DNA of 64,000 nt from Apoda limacodes (taxonomy: Eukaryota > Arthropoda > Insecta > Lepidoptera > Limacodidae). The DNA is taken from positions 4,154,001-4,218,000 of the forward strand of contig OX291544.1 in assembly GCA_946406115.1 (NCBI GenBank). Direction: 5' to 3'. Below are positions 23,513 to 33,908 of this stretch, one piece after another. How positions within the stretch are numbered: position 1 is the first letter of the stretch; the number at the start of each line of letters is the position of its first letter. The notes under the pieces were generated by a model. The model saw nothing but the letters and a program-made list of their open reading frames with translations, was not told the DNA's origin and did no database searches. The translations under genes were made by a program, and so were the position numbers.

Positions 23513-24101
23513 TCCTTAAACATAATTGTTACGAACACGAACAGCGGCGACGGGCGTAGGCTATCTTCCTCGGTTGTTAAAACGAAGCTACGACAACGAA
23601 GTGCCGTAGAAATTAGACAACCGTACGGTAGCTAGCTACTAGACTAGGCCACTGACGTGTTTATAGTGGACTGTATGTTGTGGCGACCGTATTGCGGGCC
23701 GGACGGGTGAAGCCGGGTGACGCACTTGTGAACCGCTGACCACGAAGATTTCTTGAGCGCAAAATAAAATAGCCGAATTCTTATGAAGAATTTATTTACA
23801 CTTTTACACTAGAGCATTTATTTTACACTTATTTTCTAGCAGAGTTTCTTCCTTTGTTCACTTTTCTAGCAGAGTTTTTTTCTTGATTATTGGTTCTTCC
23901 TTTCTTGATTTGCTGCTGTGAACTGCGACTGCAAACTGCGACGACGACGTGTCTGTGGTCTTCTCACATTTTTCCCTTACGGGGAAATGGGGTAACTGTC
24001 TTTAAGCTTCGCCCATCTGCAGTGGTATTCTTCGCTACTTTGCACCGAAAGTAGGTGTCTGGGGGTTGACTTATGTCAAATTGGTCCTCTTTGCTTGGTG
24101 T

Positions 24102-26400
24102 TTAATTATCTACTTCTTTGTCTTTCTCTATCTCTTTGACTACTAGGTCTCGAGGATACCCAAAGGCCTCGGGCGGCCGAGCGTGAAGCGGCTCCAGTCC
24201 TCTTATATGCGGCCAGACCGAGTTATCCACCTGTGCAAACATTCTGTGCAACCTGCCGACAAACTCTTCAATGATCGCGACGCGGAGGTCTCTCGCCAAC
24301 GTGGAGTTCCTCACGTATCTTGGTGCACCGGCTATGGTGCGTAGGCTGCGGTTTTGGGTCCTTTGTAACCGCTGGCGTTGGGACGTGCTGGCGAGCGCAT
24401 ACCAAGCCGGTGCGGCGTACGTGAGGCGGGTCTTAAGTACAATTTGAAGATCCCGACTTTCACACGAAGCGGGGGGCGGGCTGTGAGTACCGGGTGAAGG
24501 AGGGCCTGTGCAGCTCTCGTCTTGACAATTACAGCCGTGATGTGCTTCCTCATGGAGAGGCGGCGGTCGATTTTCACCCCAAGGTAGGTGGCCTCCGTAG
24601 TCCATTCAATGACCTGTCCTTGGAGCTGTAGCGGCGGTATTTTGGTGTAACCCCGGAGGCAACAGGAGTTTTTCGAACACCTTCAAGATATTCGAGAGGA
24701 GCGTGACGGCTTCCTGGCTTCAATATATTTTTCCCAGACTTTGGGAGCATGATCACATGCCCTGTCTTCCACAAGGTGGGAAAGTGCCCCGTGCGCATGA
24801 TCCCATTGAACAGGCGTGTCATCGCCGCTATTGTTCTGGGAGGAAGGTGACGTAGCGCCGTGTTCGCAACACGATCAGCGCCTGGGGCTTTTCGGGGCAT
24901 GGATCTTTTAATTTCCCGCTCCACTTGGCTCGGCAAGAAAACCACTGGGTCTTCATTGGGAGCTATCGGTCGGGCGAAGTAGTCTCGAAGGTATTGCTCC
25001 ACTAGCTCGGCGTAAGCATTGTCGGTGGGCGAATTTGGCTGAAACTGTTCCTCCAGGTGTGTGGCAAAAATTTCTGCTCGGTCTTCTGCTCTATATCTTG
25101 GCGTCCCATCTGTTGCGAGAAGTGGACGCACTGGAGTTTGCGTTTTCGTCATTTGGCGACTAAGGTGTATGCCAGTCCAGTCGTCACTTATGGTAGTGAT
25201 GTGACGCTCCCAACTTTCAGTTTGGTGTTCGTCAATCATCTTCTTGATTTGGTCCTGCATTGAATTTAGGCGGGTCTTCTGAGAAGGGCATCTGTCACAC
25301 AACCACAGTCTCAGGAGCCTTCTTTTTACCGCAATGGCTTTTTTGATGGAAGAGGGAAGTGATGGAAGCCGGTCTCTGCTAGCAACGGTGCTAGCCTCCG
25401 CCATGGCTGCCTGAATATTGTTGGTAATATTCAGGGCCAGTTCCTCAACATCTTCAGGGTTGTTGACTGGGCGTGTTATCGTCAGCTCGTTAATCCGCCG
25501 CGTGAAAACTTCCCAGTCAGTTTATGACGTGGAGCTAGGGGAGATACCACTGCTCCTCGATTACTACCAGGACTGGCAAGTGGTCCGACTTCATATCCTC
25601 CAGAAGGACTTCCTGGGTGATCTGGCTGGTCAGACCTTTGTGAATGACTAAGTCTATGACGTCAGGAATGTGTGACACACAGAAAGGGTAGTGTGTCGGC
25701 ACGTCAGGGCCGTAGACACTGTAGCCATTTGTCTGTAGGTGGTCGAACAGTCGTCTACCATCTGGGTTCATGGTCGTCGAGTTCCATGCTGGGTGCTTGC
25801 AATTGAAGTCCCCGGCGAGGATCGTTGGAAGTGGCGAGTCCAGAAAATCTTGTATCTCAGCCACTTGCAGTCGCGTTATCGGAGGTTTGTAAATAGCGTA
25901 GATCCTAAGCGCTTGGCCTGAGACCTACAATTCTACACCCAAGGCGTAGATGGAACTCGGCGATACTGTTGGCAGAGGTTGGTGGACTGTTCTTCGCTTG
26001 ACCAGCACTACCAGTCCTCTGTAGGCACCGTAGGCTGACAGCTCGTCCTGACGGTATACGTAGTAATTTGGGATTTGAAGGTGTGTCTCACTGATGAGCA
26101 CCACGTCAACGTCTTGGCTGGATAATAAGTCCCGCAGCATCCCAACCTTGCCTGCGAGCCCATGGGCGTTCCAATGTATGATCCTAAGCGATTTAGTGAA
26201 GGTGAGGCCGGAACGCTAGGATTTTCGCTAGACCGCCAAGGGCCACGGCGATTGGGTCTTCGTTTGTTCGAAGAGCTTTCAAGATGTTTTCAAGAAAACC
26301 GGCAGAAATTCGCGAATAAAAATGGTCCGAACACTATACAGAAAAGGCTCCGACGTTGCAAACGATTGCCGGATCGGTCGAGTTGTAAACCATTTCGAAC
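24102..26400 (-). pseudogene. Jockey-clade retrotransposon protein, family D, with RT core deleted
   Basis: Minus strand, in order: end of a gag-like frame ('KALRTNEDPIAVALGGLAKI', about 26300-26220); endonuclease start 'LRIIHWNAHGLAGKVGMLRD', 'LISETHLQI' (about 26080) and, after a frame change, 'ILAGDFNCKHPAWNS' and 'KSDHLPVLV' (25864-25535); RT N-terminal part (25404-24574) with 'REIKRSMPRKAPGADR' and 'LPKSGKN'. In a shifted frame 'VTLLSNILKVFEKLLLP' then jumps directly to the C-terminal part: 'YLGVKIDRRLSMRKHI', 'LTYAAPAWYALAS' and 'LQRTQNRSLRTIAGAPRYVR', ending at 24102. The whole palm with the (F/Y)ADD motif is missing, so the copy is inactive. The 3' UTR probably extends left of 24102. 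Confidence 0.82.
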
Positions 26401-26440
26401 AAAGCGGCAGGCCATAAAATTACCGTTACGGTTGTAAACT

Positions 26441-27482
26441 ATCGCTAGCCCATTCTCACAATGCTTGCTGTCTTTATCTACAACTAGTTTGTATGGAGAT
26501 ACATGTTTTGTTGATTTAAAATATAAAAATGAATTTTCTCTACATTACAATTACTTCCTACATATAAATATTAATTTTTTTAACATTGTGCAAAAGGATT
26601 TATGTGAATAACTTACAAAAATGTGGCTTTAAAAACCAAAATGCAAAGGGCGTCTCGCAAGCGTATTGCTAATATTTTCAAAATTCACGTCCAACCTAGT
26701 AGCTCCATGGCAAAGTGCGCGGGAGTTTGTAGAACTAAGCAAAGGGTTAAGAGCGTAATCTTTAGCGTATTGCCTATTTTAAAAAAATTCACGCTCTTAC
26801 TTTTCATACAAATTTACACTGATAGATTTTTACTACATTTTAACTAAACATTGTCGATATTTCTCTACGTTATACAATTATTAAGAATTTACTTGCAATT
26901 ACAATTTACGCTACTTATTTTTAACTCAACTCTGCTTGAGTACACAACACATCTTACATATAAAAACATTACATGTTATTTATCTTATAAATTTAGCCTA
27001 ACTACTATTTTACATCGTATCTATTATTTTTTGACAATGCTACATATTAAATCCTTACTGACTTTACCTATAGTTACTTAGTATACACGAGATATTATTT
27101 ACGATCCTAAAATACATGCGCTTCCTAACATTAAGCTACTTCTATGTAATTCTCTATGTATTTTACTATTTTACTTAACCTTTTTACTTGAAATGTACAT
27201 AGTTGAGCAAACCTTACATACTTTATTTTTTATTGCAACGACATACTTCTAAACCTAGTTGTTGTGACTTTATTTTTCGTCACTTACAGACTATGTTATT
27301 TATTTATCATATAACTTACAAACCTTACAAATTACTAACAAATTATTATACATACTATTTTTAGTGTTACCTTGTTTGTCAAGTACGACTTTATTTAATA
27401 AAATTCTTACTTTAAATAATTTTACAATTTATCCTTATACGTTAAACTTATTTATGTATTTTGTGTGGTCCGTCCCTAACAA
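26441..27482. other. AT-rich part of the 4-kb insertion
   Basis: No ORF or known TE domain. Two diverged direct repeats of about 40 bp containing 'gcgtattgc' followed by 'aaattcacg' lie at about 26660 and 26766. It could be a long 5' UTR of family D or a further nested element. Confidence 0.35.
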
Positions 27483-29719
27483 TAATCGTTACCATTTCCT
27501 GTAACTCCTCTGCTGCCAATACAAGAATGACCTGATCATCGGCATAGAGGAGGCACTTGATTAGTAACTCATTCATTCTTATACCACATTCTTTCTTTTT
27601 CAAATCTCCAAGACAGTTATCCATGAATAGATTGAACAACCAAGGTGACGCCACACATCCCTTTCTAACACCTTTTTCGACGTTCAACCACTCTTTATGG
27701 GCCCCATTTATCCTGACACAAACACTAGAATCCCGGTAAAGTGATTTCAGTGCCCGAATCAAGTTGCTGCTCACTCCACACATGGACAAGGCTGACCATA
27801 ACTCATTCCTCTTCACTCTATCATAGGCTTTTTCCAGGTCCACGAAAGCGCAGTAGACTTTTTGGGTTTTTGTCAAACTTTTTTCTACTACGTTTCGCAA
27901 GGAAAATACCAGATCCATGCACCCCATTCCTTTTCTAAATCCTGCTTGCTCATCCCATATTTTACCTTCCGTTTCTTCCCTAATTGTATCAATCAAAACT
28001 TTCGCATATAATTTACCAACGACGCTGAGGAGACTTATCCCTCGGTAATTTTTGCCATCTTGCTGCGACCATTTTCCTTTATATAACGGTACGATTACGT
28101 GCTTGCACCAGTCTTTAGGCACATTACCGCTCCTCCAACAAAGGTTAAAAAGGCGGTGCAGCTAACTCACAACTACTCCCTGACCTGGTTTTAGCATCTC
28201 AGTATAAATCCTGTCAATTCCAGCTGCCTTTCTTGAGTTCATACCCTTTAATGCTTTCACTATCTCTTCTATGCTTATTTCCTCTTCATCTATGAATCCA
28301 CTAGTATCCACCGTTAGTAATTGTGCATCGTCTTTTTCAAACAAACTTTCAAAATAATCTTTACAATACTGCCATCCTGATCTCTTATTGAGTTCAGTTC
28401 AGAGGTTCCGGATGTTTCTCGAGCTGCTCTAACGGACATCCAGAAAACTTTTTTTATTTTTCTGGAAATCATGAGATAACCGTATGTCAAAATCATCTTT
28501 CTCTTCCTCTTTCTTTCGGTTAACAATTTCTTCTTTCACTATACCGTTTAGTTTCTTAGATTCTTTTCGAGCCTTTTTCACTTCCATTCGTTGCTTTTTG
28601 CATTTTTCGTCAGCTTTAGCAGACAATCAATCCTTCCATGCTTTTTTCTTTGCACACACTGCTTTTTGTACTTCATCATCCCACCACACATTTTTAACCT
28701 TTTTTACATTTCCTCTTTTAGCAACTCCACATACTTCAGTTGCCACACTTACAATACTATTCTTAAATCCACTCCATATTTCAATTTCACTTTCTTCATT
28801 CGAATCCCTGAATCTTTCATGTAGTTTACTTACAAACTCGTCTTTTGTAAAAGTCTCTTGCAAACTTTCGACTTTGATCCTTTCCAATACACTTGTGGGT
28901 TCAGGTTTCCGATGGCGCCAACACTTAAACAAACCACCAATTCGGCTAATTACCAGGTGGTGGTCCGTGTCGATACCAATCTCTCTGTAGACCCTTGAGT
29001 CTTGTGCTTTTCGTCTCAATCTTTCATTCACTTTTACAAAATCTATCATGCTCCTTGTATTACCTTCTTCTCTTGTAAAAATATGGACCTTTCGGTGTTC
29101 AAACACTGTGTTTGTTATTGAAAGGTTCCATTCTAAACATACTTCTAGTAGACTGCTTCCATTCTCATTTATTCTTTCGTCTCCAAAACTACCAAGAACC
29201 TTTTCGTATCCATCACGTTTCACTCCCACCCATCCATTATTATCTCCTAACATTATTATCTTTTCGTTTTTCTTGCATTTACTCAATACATCCCTGACAT
29301 TGTCCCAAAACTTCTCTCTATCATTTTGAGATTTTTGGGAGCCACCCGAACCCACCTCTGTCGGAGCGTACACCTCTAATAGGAACATTCGGAGTAGTCC
29401 AATCTTTAGTCTGATCCAGAGCAGCCTGGGACTTACGTATTCATATTCATTCACGTATTCTGCCATTCTTGCAGATAGGATTAACCCAACTTCCTGGCAG
29501 CCTCTTTGGGTATTGGTAACACCTGACCAATACGCCATGCTGGGTTACCTCCGATCCTTTCCGCTTTGTTTCATTCACACAAAGAACATCAATCTTTCTT
29601 TCACTCATCGTCTGACATACATCGTCAATTTTACTCATCATTCCTCCCCTTACATTCAACGTCGCAAAGCGGTTTTCCGCGGCCCGCTTTTCGCCTCTAT
29701 GGCGAACACGACTATCCAT
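27448..29719 (-). pseudogene. RTE-type endonuclease and reverse transcriptase, N-terminal two thirds, frameshifted
   Basis: Endonuclease: 'NRFATLNVRGGMMSKIDDVC' and 'LCVNETKRKG' (29719-29447), then in another frame 'LLEVYAPTEVG', 'IMLGDNNGWVGVKRDGYE' and 'IGIDTDHHLVISR' (29538-28627). The linker is broken across frames between 28626 and 28162. RT: 'VKALKGMNSRKAAGIDRIY' (28344-28162), then a 224-codon frame (28122-27448) with 'KNYRGISLLSVVGKLYAKVL', 'DEQAGFRKGMGCMD', 'CAFVDLEKAYDRV', 'KGCVASPWLFNLFMD' and 'CLLYADDQVIL'. Catalytic aspartates are intact, but at least four frame changes and the insertion make it a pseudogene. Length before damage would be about 1000 residues. Confidence 0.88.
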
Positions 29720-29737
29720 TTAGAGAAGACGACATTG

Positions 29738-29749
29738 CCCCCCCCCCCC
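29738..29749. repeat. C12 homopolymer just upstream of the RTE coding start
   Basis: Twelve consecutive C (G on the element's strand), 19 bases upstream of the first Met of the RTE frame. It is the only long C/G homopolymer in the window and is probably unstable or an assembly-sensitive site. Confidence 0.8.
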
Positions 29750-29952
29750 GAATACGTGGGGCAACCTGTACATGTTTCTGCAGGATTTGCAGAACCATGT
29801 ACAGAGAGGGATTCCTCGCATTCCACGGTACCCACGGTACCTACCTTAGTCTGGATTTATAATAAGGATATATAAATAAAAACATTTAAGAATTTTTAAT
29901 TTACTAAGTTTTATTATGTCTGTAGCTATTAAATTCAATAGCAATAGTACAT

Positions 29953-30400
29953 TTAAACAGAACAATTAATAATAACGTTCTTTTTTTGAGAATAAAAAAA
30001 GCTATGTTTTGTTGATTTTCTTTTATGAGTTTTTGTTTCATCTCTATCCAACATCTCACAAAAGTCCGCCATCATAGTTACATCCCAACGACCTGTATAC
30101 CTTCTTTCCATATTTTTAACATCTTGATGAAACCGCTCACCCTGGGCAACAATCAATGTGTGATTTCAAAAAAATTAATATTTAAACTCATGTTAGAGCC
30201 TTATGTTTAGGCATTTATCATGGAAAATATTTTTATAATCAGGATCTTTTGGATTACCTAAAAACTTGGAAATGACATTTTTAAAGCTAATCCAAGCATT
30301 TTTTTCTAAGTTTGTCATGACGTTTTCAAATTCTGCATCCTTAATATGTTTTCTAATATCAGGTCCCGTAAATATTCCCTCTTTCAACATAGCATCAGAT
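29953..30400 (-). pseudogene. Remnant of an uncharacterised repeat-borne insect ORF ('GERFHQD' family)
   Basis: Two minus-strand frames in the expected order. The first (30390-30193) reads 'GIFTGPDIRKHIKDAEFENV' then 'AWISFKNVISKFLGNPKDPD'. The second (30156-29953) reads 'GERFHQDVKNMERRYTGRWD' and 'MMADFCEMLDRD'. I recognise both as halves of a protein found in many copies across insects and other invertebrates ('GERFHQDI..ME.RYQG.W...MLADYCW.L'), with no known function and probably transposon-borne. Between them, at about 30160-30190, the usual 'HSHLDFFPENLG'-type stretch is replaced by a stop and a shortened sequence. It is fragmentary and certainly inactive. Confidence 0.5.
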
Positions 30401-31554
30401 AAACTAGGAAAACAGGAGCAAAAATATTTAAAAGTATTTCATCTTATAGTATCTAATCTATTTCTTCTACTATTAAAGCATATAATATTTATAGAGTAAA
30501 GGATGGTATATGAGAAACTAGCCAAGTCAGACCTTAGGCTACAATATATTATCCTAAGTTATAAGAAGAAATGATATTTTATGTTGTTATAAATTAATTT
30601 CAGGACTGACCATTGAACTTGGCACCCATTTAGATCTCACTTCTTTTATCGTTGAAGTCAACATCCAAGGCATATATCATAATATTGAACTTGGCTCTCA
30701 ATTTATCAAAAATCTCATTTCACATTTATGTTTTTGATGGGATAATAATATACATAAGTAAACATATCGGTCTACCTATGTGCGTAAAGTCTCATATAAA
30801 GTCTTTTAATAAATCGAAATTATGACAAATACATTGTTTGCACATTGTAAATGGGTTTTTAAATGTGCAAACAAAACCCTTTTAAAAACTTGTAGATTTA
30901 AACCCTTCATTTTAGATCTTATTTTCGATAACATTTCGATAAAATGATTACCGTATTTCATTCTTTAAATAAATCAAGAAAGCAAGTTGTAGCATATTTG
31001 GAATTCTTTATTAAGATAAAAAGGATTTCGGTTTCTTTTGTTGGTCATAACATAACCTAGCGTAGTAGGTATAAAATTTTACTCATGTTCAGATGATATA
31101 GAAACACATCAGCGCCATCAGATCCTTCTATTATGGAGATCTCTAAGCTTTCGAATTTTAAACTCAAATGGTTGCTCACACACACTTGAAGTGTATAACA
31201 CACGAATTTTGTATAAGAATTATTACGAATTACATAAGTAGTAATACACTACAAGACACAACGGTCACTTGTACCAAAGCATTTCGAATTTATCTCTAAC
31301 TGTTTAGTATTCCGACCGTGCGGTGCACGAAATCTATTCATATTTAGAGAACATTGCTGGCCGGACGTGACAGCGCTTACAAACTACGGAGCTGGACCAC
31401 GAGCTGGACACAGACATCAGTATGAACCTAAGTAACTATGTTTTAAATTCAATTTTTACAGAAATTGTTACAGAATTAATAAAACATATAATAACAATAT
31501 ATATTTTACAAAAAAACCGGTCAGAAAAGAAAAAAATTAATGATATAATACACT
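30401..31554. other. Unrecognised AT-rich DNA with one hairpin
   Basis: No gene. GTTTGCACATT (30836-30846) and AATGTGCAAAC (30862-30872) form an exact 11-bp inverted repeat with a 15-nt loop. Confidence 0.4.
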
Positions 31555-31818
31555 TCATGTTTCGATTCCACTGGTGATAGGTCGAGGCACTATTTCATCA
31601 CGTCGCATGCAACCGAGTAACGGATCAACGGAGCAACGGGGTGACCACAGTTTAGCAGAGCTGTACGAATAAGCGTATTCTGTATTACTTTTAATATCGA
31701 TCATATAAGTTCCAACGGAAATATATTGTACTGCGGGGGATATCACAGGTACTATTTTTCCACATGGCAACCAATCAACGGGATAACCTGATTTTTGGCT
31801 AGGGAAAGCTAGACAAAC
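31555..31818 (-). other. Coding-like open frame, unknown
   Basis: An 88-codon stretch without stops and with mixed composition, reading 'QKSGYPVDWLPCGKIVPVI' and ending 'RDEIVPRPITSGIET'. No ATG start, no known domain. The upstream end overlaps a Helitron-like 3' end (to 31889), so it may simply be a repeat body. Listed because its composition is less AT-biased than random frames nearby. Confidence 0.2.
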
Positions 31819-31889
31819 AGCTTTCTATCCTGGATCCACAGAAGAATCCCACGACGAAGAGGGAAATCCACGTGGGTAAAAGCTAGTTC
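31780..31889 (+). mobile_element. Helitron-like 3' end
   Basis: 'aaatccacgtgggtaaaagCTAG|T' matches the family 3' terminus with the CTAG end and a following T. No 5' end was located. Confidence 0.35.
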
Positions 31890-33367
31890 ATAATAAATCA
31901 GGCTAAAATTTAATTATAGAATGTTATATTACAGAACAATGTACCTACTGTGGAAGCAATGATAAAGTGTGGCCTCGCCGAAACACAAACAGAGCGATGC
32001 CGCAGACATTCAAATATGCTAATTGCAACACATCCATGATAGCACCAGAGAACACGGATAAATGAGACGCAGCAAAAATATTTTATGTAAAATCATGCAT
32101 TTACTTTGTATTTAGTGTGTCTTTTTGACTATAGTACCGGAGCAACTCAGCTTTGCTTGGCTCACTTACTAGCTCACAACTAGCTAATAGGCATTTATAA
32201 GAATTTCTGACTTAAGTCGTAAGTATAGGTAATAAATAGCACTTTATTTTTAAGTTATAAGTTGCATGTTAAGTTAATATAGTAATTCAAAGTAAAATGT
32301 TTTCTTAATTTTACATGAAATATAAAAGTAGGTATATCGCCATTCGACACATACCTACTAGAGATTGTTTGCCCACAATGAATGATTATTATGCTCGTAT
32401 GTGGTGTATTATAAAAGTAATCAGTGACATTTTTTTTTTTCACACACACAGTTTTTCTCTTCAATTTTAATACATAATTATTCTGAAAGAGACTAGTCAC
32501 TTCCAAAACCTACGAGCAACTGCTAGTATTTACCATAAATTAGAATGTTTTAGTTAGACAATAGTCTTAATTTATGAACTGCCTAGATCTAAGCTTTGAG
32601 CAGACCGCCCGTAGTCCGCAGTTCGCACCAACGCTGAACGTAGCACGTTAATCATATTTATTATATTCATCTAAGCTTCCGTTTTAATTAACATTTCTAC
32701 CAAAATCATTTCGTATTTAATTTATTCCAAAGTTCACGAGAGAATATGCAAATTATCAAGAGAACCACACTTCAAGTTGTTTTGGCTACAGCATATTCAT
32801 ATCAGTCGGCAAAAATGTCAGTGTGTCACAGAATCTAAAACAAATCAATCGAGTTAAATTGCTAATAATTGTTCTGTGTTCTTTAATGACAGTTATTACA
32901 CTTATTTCAGTAAGAGTGTGGTGTAGAATAAAATTACAGAGGGGGGAAGAATTAAAAAAATAATAAATAAATATCCTTTATTGCATGAATGAAGGAGATG
33001 AAAATAAAAAAGAAAATCATCGCGAAAACATCTTATATTTGTCTTAGTAAGTAATCTGTCTGAATTTGAAAAAAAATATAGCATTCATACTCTTAGAAAT
33101 TACTTTACGAAGCCATATATGGCATATGTTTATTCAAAATATAAATAGAAAATACAAATAAAACAAGAAAAGTGGCACTCGGGGATTGCCGCGGTAAAGC
33201 TATTGCATAAACAATTTTTTTTCTTTTATTGAATAAATGAGAAGTTAATATCGTTTAAAAATTTTCGTCGGTGGCTTTAAATTGATTTTCCGTACAGTCA
33301 AGTTTGCCGTTGTTAGGTTTTTTTCGTTACGGAATTTCTTGATTCGGTCGCCGCGCTCAGAGCCCTT
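31890..33367. other. Unrecognised AT-rich DNA
   Basis: No ORF or repeat supported. A palindromic GCCATATATGGC occurs at 33112-33123. Confidence 0.35.
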
Positions 33368-33400
33368 GATAAAAGCTATGCAATAGCTTAAAAATCAGAA
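33368..33400 (+). promoter_or_regulatory. Possible core promoter of the ORF at 33424
   Basis: GATAAAAG at 33368-33375 is a TATA-like element. TCAGAA at 33395-33400 resembles the arthropod initiator TCAGT with about 28 bp spacing. The ATG follows 27 bp later. Short motifs, so chance is not excluded. Confidence 0.2.
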
Positions 33401-33423
33401 AAGACAATCATTCCATATTTAGA

Positions 33424-33642
33424 ATGCCATTTGAAATTATTGGATTTTTTACTAACCGTTTTAATGTAACCTTCTTAATTATAATATCAGCACTTATTAA
33501 CGGATGGGCGAGCGGCACATACGCACATAGCGTCAAATTGTTTGTCATAGACAACAAAAAATACATTCCGTTACACGAAGAAATGAATAATTACTGTATT
33601 ACTATTACACATAATGTTATACGGGGTTCTTACCGTGATTAG
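33424..33642 (+). CDS. Hypothetical small secreted protein or spurious ORF, 72 aa
   Basis: Starts MPFEIIGFFTNRF with an A at -3. Residues 13-31 form a hydrophobic stretch (FNVTFLIIISALINGWAS) followed by a polar tail beginning about HSVKLFVIDNKK, which looks like a signal peptide plus short mature peptide. The last 15 codons lie within the dispersed inverted-repeat element that starts at 33597, so either the element inserted into the gene or the ORF extends into it by chance. No family is recognised. ORFs of this length are common in AT-rich DNA, so confidence is low. Confidence 0.2.
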   Translation: MPFEIIGFFTNRFNVTFLIIISALINGWASGTYAHSVKLFVIDNKKYIPLHEEMNNYCITITHNVIRGSYRD

Positions 33643-33908
33643 GCGAGGAAATGAGCTCCCGATATTTCGGTGCTGTTGCAAGCACCATGATCTCGGGATG
33701 ACTGGCGTACTTCCGAGTTTGCACAAAGTCTATGGGCAAACATATCTATCTACCCTCTTTCTTTTTCGTTTTGTTACGGAACTACTAGAACTCACTCCAA
33801 CGTCACCACGACAATATATACTCACTGTGTCACTGCGTTTTTCGAAACTTACTACTTTATGACTGCTTTATATTAACCCTAACACTGGATTCCACGTATT
33901 CGACAATA
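33597..33908 (+). repeat. Inverted-repeat family copy, left terminal repeat only
   Basis: Begins TATTACTATTACACATAATG and 'ttatacggggttcttaccg', then 'gctcccgatatttcggtgct', 'actggcgtacttccgag' and ends near 'ccacgtattcgacaata'. It is collinear with 38498-38789 (inverted) and, over its left 190 bp, with 37618-38348. It supplies the uninterrupted version of the site where family B is inserted at 37652. Confidence 0.7.

Larger units (their letters stand above)
23523..27493. mobile_element. 4-kb insertion into the RTE element, flanked by an 11-bp duplication
   Basis: ATAATTGTTAC at 23523-23533 and ATAATCGTTAC at 27483-27493 differ at one position and flank the insertion. Between them the RTE reading is absent; on either side it resumes ('LQEMVT' before, 'MDVNVNKTKV' after). 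The insertion contains a broken Jockey-clade element (family D) and about 1 kb of AT-rich DNA. An alternative reading is a 5-bp duplication ATAAT with TGTTA...TAACA ends, but I see no long terminal repeats, so a non-LTR or composite insertion is more likely. Confidence 0.7.
22745..29750 (-). mobile_element. RTE-type non-LTR retrotransposon, family C, split by an insertion
   Basis: On the minus strand the element runs from about 29750 to 22745. The coding parts are 29719-27448 and 23512-22766, separated by the 4-kb insertion at 23523-27493. Removing the insertion gives about 3 kb, the usual size of an RTE element with one ORF. The 3' end reads 'gagaaacaggcgtgatgtta' on the minus strand and continues into ATGT-type short repeats, as in other lepidopteran RTE copies I recall. 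Confidence 0.85.

Noticed and set aside
24102..24605. 167-codon frame taken as one protein
   Set aside because: Its first part is the wrong frame of the retrotransposon; the true reading there is the 81-codon frame at 24332-24577, so they are parts of one broken gene.
23526..27482. LTR retrotransposon reading of the 4-kb insertion (TGTTA...TAACA ends, ATAAT duplication)
   Set aside because: The two ends share no long direct repeat and no gag-pol, protease or integrase is visible.
28484..28990. 168-codon plus-strand ORF
   Set aside because: It is the antisense shadow of the RTE coding region, Ser/Phe-rich as expected from reverse reading of AT-rich coding DNA.
29513..29875. 120-codon plus-strand ORF
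   Set aside because: Mostly antisense to the RTE endonuclease; no independent evidence.
33113..33122. CCATATATGG, a perfect CArG (SRF-type) box
   Set aside because: CC(A/T)6GG is expected a few times by chance in 64 kb of AT-rich DNA, and there is no supported target gene.
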